A stretch of 21,843 bases of DNA. It comes from a virus. The position numbers were made by a program, and so were the translations under genes. The stretch spans positions 1 through 21,843 of IMG/VR virus record IMGVR_UViG_3300010354_000783; one strand, 5' to 3'. The notes beneath the pieces were generated by a model, which did no database searches, was not told the DNA's origin, and saw only the letters and a list, made by a program, of their open reading frames with translations. Shown in pieces: positions 1 to 5,649 of the stretch; positions within the stretch are counted from its first letter, which is position 1; every line of letters begins with the position of its first letter.

Positions 1-192
1 ATCGGCCAGGTTATCGGCGGCTTCGCGGATAGCCCAGGCCGATTTTGTTCGTTCCAGCTGGTGGAGCGTGTTCAGGACAAGGGCGGCTTCGAGGAGGCCG
101 CGATAGTCCTGTTTGTTGAACAGGTTGACTAGCCACTGGTCGGTTGCAGCTTTGTGGAAGCTGGACTCAGCGGAGTGTTCGATGGGGCGCAT
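1..192 (-). CDS. Small helical phage protein, C-terminus cut by window edge
   Basis: An open frame starts with ATG at 192, three bases after the endolysin stop codon region (TGA, two bases, ATG), and stays open to base 1, giving 64 visible residues beginning MRPIEHSAESSFHKAATDQW. It is rich in Ala, Leu, Glu and Gln and looks wholly alpha-helical, with no signal peptide or membrane segment. The close spacing implies it is co-translated with the endolysin as the next gene of the late/lysis operon. I do not recognise a function; small proteins of this kind occur next to lysis genes in cyanophages. The frame is short, but its position, start and codon use argue that it is real. Confidence 0.6.
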   Translation of the reverse strand, partial: MRPIEHSAESSFHKAATDQWLVNLFNKQDYRGLLEAALVLNTLHQLERTKSAWAIREAADNLAD

Positions 193-194
193 GG

Positions 195-1322
195 TCACCT
201 CGGGCGGATTCGGAAGAACCAGCCGGTGTCGTTGCCTTCGATGAGCCAGCGAGGCAGCCAGTTCTTGCGGGAGTACGCGATACCCGCGCCTCCCTTGTTA
301 CTGACGTAGCCGCCAGCAGCTAGGTTTGCCTCGCCGAAGGGATCATTGTGGATGAAGTGGGTTGGCGTATACCCGATCACTACGCTCCAGTGGCCTGTAC
401 CGCTTGGGTTGGATACGGGTCCTTTGTGTAGCCAGCCAACTGGAACTGGGTGGCCGTGAGTGATTTCGTTCTCCAAGTCCTCGACTGTGCCATCCATCTC
501 GAATGTGGCGTTCAGTCCCAGTGATTTCAACGCCGCGATTTGTGCTTTGGGGTCGGTTGTGTCGCCAAAGCGGGCGCGGATTTTGTTGTATTCGTAGTCG
601 CCGGAGATCTTTCCGTAGTAGCGGGCCACCATGGCGCAGCTGGAGCTGAAGCATTGGCGCCAGCCGGTGGGGCCGTCGTCAGATCCAAGCTGATATTCGT
701 AGGCGACTTTGAGGATTTTTTCTTTTGCTGGAACCAGTGGTTTCGTGCCAGCGTGCTGATCCATCAGTTGGATCAGTTTGCCTGGATAGTTGGGGTCACT
801 TGCGTAACCTTCCTTGTGCAACCACTTTGCGGCTTCTTCTCGGGTGGCGGCGTTATTGCACCCCTTGTAGTTTTTGTAATCCTTGTACCAGTGATCGACG
901 AGGTACATCACGCATGACAGCAGATCGGGGAAGTCGATGAAGCTGTCGGTAATTGTGATCCACTGACCGTTAATAAATTCCTGCGTTTTTTTGTCGCTAC
1001 CTTCGCCTTTTAGGCCGAAAAAGTTATTGCGACCTGAGACAAGTTTTCCGTAATTTGATTCCAGTGCCCACTGGGCAGCCACCAGTTCTGGAAATTTTGC
1101 TCCAGCAACTCGGGCGGCTTCGAGTATGCCTTCCCAGCTGTTTGCAAAGTTGGTTTGTTTACCCGCGACGCTCCAGGTTTTGAACCAGCCTTGGTCGCGG
1201 CCCAAGATGTGGGGGTTGGCCTTGTTGATGGCTGCCTCCAGTTCCGTGATGGCGGCCATCTGGTGGGGCAGCGCCTTGTAGAACCGGAATAGGTCGTTAA
1301 GGCGGATCTTGTTTGAGGGCAT
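195..1322 (-). CDS. Bifunctional endolysin: glucosaminidase domain plus C39-like cysteine peptidase domain
   Basis: The 375-aa product has two lytic domains. Residues about 60-193 resemble FlgJ/GH73-type N-acetylglucosaminidases: AAQWALESNYGK carries the likely catalytic Glu88, followed by NNFFGLKG. Residues about 200-375 resemble the C39-like (Peptidase_C39_2) papain fold: Cys224 in GWRQCFSSSCAMVARYYG is the candidate nucleophile, with His311 in GTGHWSVVIGY and Asp327 in HNDPFG. It would therefore cut both glycan strands and peptide stems of the host wall. No signal peptide or membrane anchor is seen, so export should depend on a holin. The start ATG at 1322 overlaps the preceding frame by 26 bases, and no Shine-Dalgarno is evident, so coupling is likely. 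The two-domain architecture is familiar from cyanophages; catalytic residues are inferred from motif position. Confidence 0.88.
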   Translation of the reverse strand: MPSNKIRLNDLFRFYKALPHQMAAITELEAAINKANPHILGRDQGWFKTWSVAGKQTNFANSWEGILEAARVAGAKFPELVAAQWALESNYGKLVSGRNNFFGLKGEGSDKKTQEFINGQWITITDSFIDFPDLLSCVMYLVDHWYKDYKNYKGCNNAATREEAAKWLHKEGYASDPNYPGKLIQLMDQHAGTKPLVPAKEKILKVAYEYQLGSDDGPTGWRQCFSSSCAMVARYYGKISGDYEYNKIRARFGDTTDPKAQIAALKSLGLNATFEMDGTVEDLENEITHGHPVPVGWLHKGPVSNPSGTGHWSVVIGYTPTHFIHNDPFGEANLAAGGYVSNKGGAGIAYSRKNWLPRWLIEGNDTGWFFRIRPR

Positions 1323-1578
1323 CGGACCAGGGGGCGTGGATACTCATGGCGCCACCCAGAAGGCGGCTTTCGCCGGTTTGTAGTTCGTCATTCGGTGGTT
1401 CGTGAACCACAACGGGTTTTGGTTCTTCTGGTTGATCCGCGTGCCAGTCTTCGATGGCGCGATCCAGGCGGGGTTTTAGCGTGGCGTGGAATTTGTGGTT
1501 CTGCGCTGCTTTGCGTAGGTGATTACGCCAGCCCTTATCGCCGAATCGCGCCAGCCAAACTGTGTCGGATCTCAGCGC
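1297..1578 (-). CDS. Frameshift-encoded C-terminal extension of the 45-aa holin-like protein
   Basis: This frame encodes 93 residues beginning ALRSDTVWLARFGDKGWRNH and ends with TAA at 1297-1299. Codon use looks clearly coding, and the product is hydrophilic and charged, with a Pro/Glu-rich segment (EEPKPVVVHEPP). Between an in-frame TGA at 1657-1659 and the middle of the frame there is no ATG, GTG or TTG. The frame lies at -1 relative to the holin-like gene, whose end carries the slippery heptamer C CCA AAG at 1578-1584. A -1 slip would fuse 44 holin residues to these 93, giving a 137-aa protein. Alternatives are initiation at CTG (1575, overlapping the holin stop as CTGA) or an indel error in the assembly. 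The extension overlaps the endolysin start by 26 bases. I do not recognise its fold. Confidence 0.7.
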   Translation of the reverse strand, partial: ALRSDTVWLARFGDKGWRNHLRKAAQNHKFHATLKPRLDRAIEDWHADQPEEPKPVVVHEPPNDELQTGESRLLGGAMSIHAPWSDALKQDPP

Positions 1579-1709
1579 TTTGGGAAGACCACCTTCAGGG
1601 CTTTGACAATCAGCTGGACCCAGCTGTTCTCTTTGATGGGAAGGATGGCGATAACCTCAGAGCCGGCGGCAACCAGAATTGCGATCACGGCTGCGGTGGT
1701 GGGATCCAT
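1572..1709 (-). CDS. 45-aa one-segment membrane protein, probable holin
   Basis: ATG at 1709 opens a 45-residue protein, MDPTTAAVIAILVAAGSEVI followed by a short tail ending VVFPKR. Residues about 6-24 form one hydrophobic segment; the tail is amphipathic and basic. Small proteins of this pattern (MDPxT start, one membrane helix, a PIKxNSWVQL-like stretch) are familiar from cyanophages next to the endolysin and are usually taken as holin candidates. It lies one gene upstream of the endolysin, which would need a membrane hole or lesion to leave the cytoplasm. The gene ends AAG CGC TGA directly after a slippery heptamer, so it may yield both the short protein and a 137-aa extended form. Holin function is inferred from size, topology and position only. 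Confidence 0.72.
   Translation of the reverse strand: MDPTTAAVIAILVAAGSEVIAILPIKENSWVQLIVKALKVVFPKR
1578..1584 (-). other. Canonical -1 slippery heptamer C CCA AAG
   Basis: On the minus strand the holin-like codons TTC CCA AAG CGC TGA contain CCCAAAG in the X XXY YYZ phase needed for tandem -1 slippage (CCA AAG to CCC AAA). The zero-frame stop follows one codon later. A purine-rich AAGGTGG lies four bases upstream (1589-1595), closer than stimulatory internal Shine-Dalgarno sites for -1 shifting usually are. I could not identify a convincing downstream stem-loop or pseudoknot by eye. Confidence 0.65.
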
Positions 1710-1724
1710 AGCAAATAAGGATTC

Positions 1725-1752
1725 TTGCCAAAGTTTAGCTGTACTAGATAAG
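1725..1752 (+). promoter_or_regulatory. Possible sigma-70-type promoter for the plus-strand HNH gene
   Basis: TTGCCA (1725-1730, 5/6 to TTGACA) is followed after 16 bases by GATAAG (1747-1752, 4/6 to TATAAT). It lies in the AT-rich gap between the divergent holin-like gene and the HNH gene, about 55 bases before the HNH ATG. The match is modest and was found by eye. Confidence 0.3.
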
Positions 1753-1808
1753 AGAACCAGGGCACGTAATAGTTTCTACCGCTACATTCTGTGGAGCCAC
1801 TGCTGGGT

Positions 1809-2126
1809 ATGGACCATCGCATCGAAGATGGCGAATACTTAAACAAAAAAGAAGCAAAGGCGCGTTTTCGGCAATCAATCCTTAATCATTGGCACAACAA
1901 GTGCGCCTACTGCGCTGCGGATCTGGGACGCTCTGCGACGCTAGATCACGTACACCCCAAAATTCGCGGGGGTCATACGCACCAGCAAAACCTTGTGGCC
2001 TGCTGCTTCGGATGCAATATCTCGAAGTCGGCAGAGGACTGGATTGAGTGGTACAGGAACCAGTCGTTTTGGGAGCCGCATCGGGAGGATGCGATTGTGC
2101 AGTGGATTACTGGGGGTCTGCTTTAG
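1809..2126 (+). CDS. HNH endonuclease, antisense to the late operon
   Basis: The 105-aa product carries a compact zinc-binding HNH (His-Me finger) domain: Cys32 and Cys35 in NKCAYCAADLG, Asp46-His47 in TLDHVHP, Asn61 in QQNLVACC, and Cys66, Cys69 and Asn70 in CFGCNISK. This is the usual ββα-metal arrangement for a DNA-nicking or cleaving enzyme. ATG at 1809 is chosen; an in-frame GTG at 1791 would add six residues. It is one of two plus-strand genes in the window. It is convergent with the 60-aa gene, overlapping its 3' end by 20 bases, and divergent from the holin-like gene. Its position suggests a free-standing homing-type endonuclease inserted in the lysis region, though phage HNH proteins can also assist packaging; that is less likely this far from a terminase. 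Confidence 0.85.
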   Translation: MDHRIEDGEYLNKKEAKARFRQSILNHWHNKCAYCAADLGRSATLDHVHPKIRGGHTHQQNLVACCFGCNISKSAEDWIEWYRNQSFWEPHREDAIVQWITGGLL

Positions 2127-2289
2127 GGTCCCAGCCCATGCCTTCTAGGTACATCATTGCGATGTAGTGGTCTTCGGCATAGCGGCAGATGCTTCCCTTG
2201 CAAGCGCGGTAGTACAGCTCGCCGCGTTCGTTTTCCAGTTGGTCCAGGACGTAGCCGTTGCCGTAGTCAGTGGTGTGGACGACGCTCAT
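2107..2289 (-). CDS. 60-aa hypothetical protein
   Basis: Starts with ATG at 2289, overlapping the stop of the 83-aa membrane protein gene by four bases (ATGA). The 60 residues, beginning MSVVHTTDYGNGYVLDQLEN, are soluble and rich in Tyr and Gly, with two Cys (CKGSIC-type spacing at about residues 30-35) and a YYRACKGSICRYAEDHYIAM core. No membrane helix or signal is seen. The end overlaps the convergent HNH gene by 20 bases. I do not recognise the family; the ATGA coupling is the best evidence that it is translated. Confidence 0.6.
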   Translation of the reverse strand: MSVVHTTDYGNGYVLDQLENERGELYYRACKGSICRYAEDHYIAMMYLEGMGWDPKADPQ

Positions 2290-2537
2290 TTCTTAGTACC
2301 GACGGTCATTTCAATATGGCGTACACGGCTTTCGAGATCGCTAAGCCTTTCTTTTGAGTCGTTTTTGAGTTCTTGGATGTCGGCGGCCACGGTGCTGACG
2401 GATTGATCTAGCTTGGCGACTTGCATAAAAAGGCCGGCTAGACCCACGACTGCAGCAGTCAGCAGGGCTGGCACGACCTGATTAAACGGGTTATCGGGCG
2501 GTTTGGCAGTAATCAGTGCCTCGTCGTGATGCTCCAT
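2286..2537 (-). CDS. 83-aa membrane protein with coiled coil, candidate holin or holin-associated protein
   Basis: Residues about 21-40 form one hydrophobic helix (VVPALLTAAVVGLAGLFMQV), preceded by a short polar N-terminus and followed by a heptad-rich coiled coil at about 42-78 (LDQSVSTVAADIQELKND and onward), ending in a basic GTKK. One helix plus a coiled coil next to lysis genes recalls XhlA-like haemolysin/holin partners, although in XhlA the helix comes last. It could be a holin, an antiholin, or a membrane tether for the lysis complex. ATG at 2537 lies 31 bases after the preceding stop and 21 bases after a promoter-like motif (2559-2577), so it may begin a separate lysis transcript. 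Function is inferred from topology and neighbours. Confidence 0.65.
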   Translation of the reverse strand: MEHHDEALITAKPPDNPFNQVVPALLTAAVVGLAGLFMQVAKLDQSVSTVAADIQELKNDSKERLSDLESRVRHIEMTVGTKK

Positions 2538-2558
2538 TGCAAGGCGAACTACTGACCT

Positions 2559-2577
2559 TTTTTATAGGTTAGCGCCC
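2559..2577 (-). promoter_or_regulatory. Promoter-like motif, copy A
   Basis: On the minus strand this reads GGGCGCTAACCTATAAAAA. It is identical at 16 of 19 positions, including 12 in a row, to 18468-18486 upstream of the major tail tube gene. It ends in an AT-rich -10-like block and lies 21 bases before the 83-aa membrane protein gene. Its first nine bases also encode the end of the preceding 45-aa gene. Confidence 0.4.
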
Positions 2578-2706
2578 TTGGCCAACTAGCTTTTTCTTGC
2601 CACGCCGTCGTGGACGCGAGTGTTGCCCGTAACCCTGTGATGTTGTTTTAGGGCGACCCGCTTTGTGATCTACACGCCCCAGCGCGGTTTTAGATTTAAC
2701 GGCCAT
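2569..2706 (-). CDS. 45-aa highly basic protein, cyanophage-type conserved small protein
   Basis: A 45-codon frame from ATG at 2706 to TAA at 2569-2571 encodes MAVKSKTALGRVDHKAGRPK followed by a Gly/Arg/Lys-rich tail with PRRRGKKK near the end. The ATG shares one base with the stop of the preceding gene (TGATG), which strongly supports the start. About a third of the residues are Lys, Arg or His and there is no hydrophobic core, so it probably binds nucleic acid or is disordered. Proteins beginning M-A-x-K-S-K-T-x-L-G-R-V, with a GRPK patch, are familiar small proteins of unknown role in cyanophages. I infer it is a real, conserved late gene; its function is unknown. Confidence 0.72.
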   Translation of the reverse strand: MAVKSKTALGRVDHKAGRPKTTSQGYGQHSRPRRRGKKKLVGQGR

Positions 2707-3230
2707 CAGAATCCTGTAGTGACGCCATTACCAGAAAACTCCAGCCCATCAGCAGGAGTATCAGTAACAGGAGTGTAGGGATCACTAGGCCAGACGGGGT
2801 ATTGCGTGCCGGTAATGTAGGCAGCCAGATCAGCAGTGGAAACAGTTGCTTCGATTGCGGTGATTTTCTCGCCAGCAGCAAAACGCACGTCTTGACGCCA
2901 GACCTTGAGCAGCGGATCTGCTGCTTTGCCGTTGTCAGCTTCGCGGATGATCACCCAGTCAGTGGGCTGTAGCAGGGTGTTGGCAGTGGTGCGGGTTTGC
3001 TGGGTCCACTGCTCCACCAGTTGGGCGTGGTCCTTAGGAATCAGTTGGTTGTTTTGGTCGTAGCCCCAATAAAAACGCTGATCGTATGGGGCTGGATCCG
3101 GCACTTCGGTGATGCCGATAGCGGCACGTTCCTCTGGGGTAGCGAGACGGAGCCAGTTGGCAGGGTATTGGATGCCGTTTGCCGTGAACGCCACGTCTGG
3201 GCTCAGTGGCTTGCCGTCAAGGAGAAACAT
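2706..3230 (-). CDS. Tail fibre assembly-like protein (chaperone or accessory)
   Basis: The 174-aa product begins MFLLDGKPLSPDVAFTANGI and has the profile common in genes placed after phage fibres. There is a short N-terminal segment naming the host-facing 'ANGIQYPANWLRLATPEE' region, a Trp/Tyr-rich middle (YDQRFYWGYDQNNQLIP), then a helical domain (LVEQWTQQTRTTANTLLQPTDW). The last part resembles the helical domain of tail fibre assembly proteins and DUF4376-type proteins. It follows the receptor-binding protein gene by 52 bases and overlaps the next gene by one base. It is likely to help fold or attach the fibres encoded upstream. It lacks a membrane segment or enzyme motif. The family call is by pattern, and a minor structural role is possible. 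Confidence 0.55.
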   Translation of the reverse strand: MFLLDGKPLSPDVAFTANGIQYPANWLRLATPEERAAIGITEVPDPAPYDQRFYWGYDQNNQLIPKDHAQLVEQWTQQTRTTANTLLQPTDWVIIREADNGKAADPLLKVWRQDVRFAAGEKITAIEATVSTADLAAYITGTQYPVWPSDPYTPVTDTPADGLEFSGNGVTTGF

Positions 3231-3282
3231 GGTCGTGGCGCGTTGGTACTACTTTAGGCGGGGTGCGTAGTCGTGTTCACTA

Positions 3283-5649
3283 CTAGCGGGCGCGGGCATA
3301 AGCGAAGGGGTTTTCTGCAAAGGCGGCGTAGATGTAGGTGCCGCTGTTGGCATTAACGGCACCATCTGAGCTTCTAATCTTGAAACCGTTAGAGCAAAAA
3401 TCGGTATCGACAAATCCGCTCGCCTCTGCATTGGAACTCTGCGCGAGCAAATAAATCGAGGCGACGTTATAGGTAGATCTTGCCGTATCAAGAATAAACC
3501 AGCCCTGTCCTCCGACATTTGTTTGCTTGAAGACTATCCACCTCGGCCTAAACCCGGTATAAACAAACGGACCATCTGTGCTGCCATTGCCGGTGTAGCT
3601 GCCGAAAGAAGAGTACCCGGCTACTGGGGCCCAGAAATATCCGACATAGTTTGCAGCTTCATTCCCATAAGTTCCTATTGTCGCAACAGTAGATGTTGGG
3701 GCAGTGTTATTCCAGTATCCCGCATCAGTACCAGATTGTGCTGTTGTCAGGTTCAGTTGCATTCCGCGAGTTGCACCCATGCCAACGTGGTACACAAGCC
3801 AGTTGCGTGCGTTGCTTCGATCTTTGACAATGAAAAATTGAGGAGCAACACCAAGTCCGTGCCCCACAGTGACACTGCCGCTACCCGTACCAGACCAAGT
3901 GGCCACGGAAAAACCGCTTGAAGGTGATGCTCTCAGACTCGTAGTGATGGAGCCTGATCCGTTGGATGATGTTGTTGTGCCGGCGTCCCAGGCCCACCCT
4001 GCGTAGGTAGCCGAGTTGGTGTTGACCTGCGCCAGCGTGCCAAGACTGAAGCCATCACTGTTGAACGCAGTGACGCCGCCATCGCTGGTCACCTCTGCGT
4101 CGGTGGTGTTTGATTCCAGTCGCGCTTGAGCGCCACGCACCACGTCATACAAAGCGTGATCAGTAGCGCCGGAACGCCCTTTAATCCAAACAAGATCCGG
4201 GTTGAAACCCAGTCCGGTGATGCTGCGGGCTGAACCATTCCCCGTCCACAGGGCAACATCCATCACCGTGGAAGGCTTGGCAATGGTGGGCAACGGCAAG
4301 TTCTGATCGCACAGCGCCTTGAAGCCGCTGGGGGCGGTGTAGGCGAAGGGGCGTTGGCCGAAGTTGGCTGAATAAGAAACCGAATTAAATGGACCGTTAA
4401 AAAACGTAAGCGAATCGTTGTTAAGCGTGATGCTTGAGATTGTTGGATTCGTATTGCCAGCAGGATTTCCGCTGCCTACCCACGTTCCGTTTTTGGCAAT
4501 CCACACCCGTCCAGCGTCAACATCAAGGGCGACGCCAATCACATCCCCGGAAGATGCGCCAAGGGAGTTTCCTAGATCGTAGGTAAATGTGGAGGATGTG
4601 GCGTTTGTCCTAATGACACCTACGTTCAGATTTGGGTTTGCGCCGACATTGGTAGACAGAGTGAACTCGTAATACCACTTGCCGGAAGTGACCCCGATGG
4701 TTCCTCTTGCTGCCGTCGAACCGGAAACGTCAAGGTTGCCATTGGCAAGCGTGGCACCACTTGCTAACGGGTTCCAAGTGCAGTAGTTCCCCCTCACACT
4801 TCCCCCCAGCCCGTCATCGGTGCCGTAAGAAGTCGGGGTGTCTACGAGGGAATCGTTGCCTGCACCAGCGGTGACACTGAGGTTATTCGGCGTCCAGTTG
4901 TTGGAATTCCCGCTGTAATCCTTGCCAAGGGTGGTGGCAGTGGCGGCTGAGTTATCGGAGAATTTCAGCCAGAAACCGTTTGTACCGAAACTGCCGGTGT
5001 AAGCCTTAGGAACGAGCTGCCCAGTAGTGGCATCGACTTTTGTGAAGCTGGATGGTGTTAGGGCTTGGCCGTCGATGAAGTGGATGTCGGCGAGGTAGCC
5101 GGAGAAATAGTCAAATAATGTAGCTGAGTCATTACCAACACCCACTCCAATAGTGTGTATGTTAGTGCTATTGACATAGTGATCAGAGTTTTGAGTTGGG
5201 TATGTAGTCGCGTCAAAAGCCGTAACCTGTGTGCCATTTATGTAGATCTTGACCCTGTCAGATGCTGTAGCTTGAGTTGTGTCAAAAGCAACTACTAGGT
5301 GAAACCAGGCGCTGACATCACGAAACACCTGGGATGTAGCCAGGTACATCGTGTGACTGCCAATGTAAGTTTCGAGGTAAAGCCTGTTTCCACCTTGGAA
5401 GCTGAAATGTGTTCCCCAGTCCTGACCAGCAGACGCCCCTGATCCAGACCATCCACAGAAAAAACGATAATCGCCCAATGCAGAGCGTTTCAACCATCCC
5501 GCCCAGGTCCACGTCTTCCTGTTGCCCGCAGAAGCAGGCGTTCTGGACAAGTAGGCACTGTCACTACTGTTGAAGCGGAGGCTTCTCTCGATCTGGTAGC
5601 CAGTGGCGGCGCTACGAAGTAGCAGGGGATTGGCGCTTCCGGGAATCAT
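3283..5649 (-). CDS. Receptor-binding/fibre protein with LamG-like, SPRY-like and three C-terminal repeats
   Basis: ATG at 5649 shares a base with the fibre stop (TGATG), giving 788 aa; a start at 5715 would add 22 residues overlapping the fibre gene. Residues about 23-195 form a LamG/concanavalin-like jelly roll: SLRFNSSDSAYLSRTP, KTWTWAGWLKRS, WFHLVVAFD, VKIYINGTQV. Residues about 315-435 look like a SPRY/B30.2 domain: SGKWYYEFTLS, NVGVIR, DVIGVALDVDAGRVWIAKNG. About 467-782 are three diverged repeats of roughly 95 residues (LGFNPDLVWIKGRS, LGVAPQFFIVKDRS, GFRPRWIVFKQTN). LamG and SPRY folds bind sugars or proteins, so this is the best candidate for contact with the host surface. It is exposed-domain modular DNA of the kind phages exchange readily. 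Confidence 0.78.
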   Translation of the reverse strand: MIPGSANPLLLRSAATGYQIERSLRFNSSDSAYLSRTPASAGNRKTWTWAGWLKRSALGDYRFFCGWSGSGASAGQDWGTHFSFQGGNRLYLETYIGSHTMYLATSQVFRDVSAWFHLVVAFDTTQATASDRVKIYINGTQVTAFDATTYPTQNSDHYVNSTNIHTIGVGVGNDSATLFDYFSGYLADIHFIDGQALTPSSFTKVDATTGQLVPKAYTGSFGTNGFWLKFSDNSAATATTLGKDYSGNSNNWTPNNLSVTAGAGNDSLVDTPTSYGTDDGLGGSVRGNYCTWNPLASGATLANGNLDVSGSTAARGTIGVTSGKWYYEFTLSTNVGANPNLNVGVIRTNATSSTFTYDLGNSLGASSGDVIGVALDVDAGRVWIAKNGTWVGSGNPAGNTNPTISSITLNNDSLTFFNGPFNSVSYSANFGQRPFAYTAPSGFKALCDQNLPLPTIAKPSTVMDVALWTGNGSARSITGLGFNPDLVWIKGRSGATDHALYDVVRGAQARLESNTTDAEVTSDGGVTAFNSDGFSLGTLAQVNTNSATYAGWAWDAGTTTSSNGSGSITTSLRASPSSGFSVATWSGTGSGSVTVGHGLGVAPQFFIVKDRSNARNWLVYHVGMGATRGMQLNLTTAQSGTDAGYWNNTAPTSTVATIGTYGNEAANYVGYFWAPVAGYSSFGSYTGNGSTDGPFVYTGFRPRWIVFKQTNVGGQGWFILDTARSTYNVASIYLLAQSSNAEASGFVDTDFCSNGFKIRSSDGAVNANSGTYIYAAFAENPFAYARAR
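3304..4251 (-). repeat. Three diverged tandem protein repeats in the receptor-binding protein
   Basis: Protein-level repeats at about residues 467-555, 580-675 and 680-782 share the order: GNGS or GTGS start, a G(L/F)GxxP(D/Q)(L/F)xxxK(G/D)RS core strand, a variable His/Trp-containing turn, an N/T-rich stretch, a GF-S or GF-I strand, and an aromatic close (YAGWAWDAG, YVGYFWAP, YIYAAFAENPF). Identity is low, so these are old duplications rather than DNA repeats. Confidence 0.6.
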
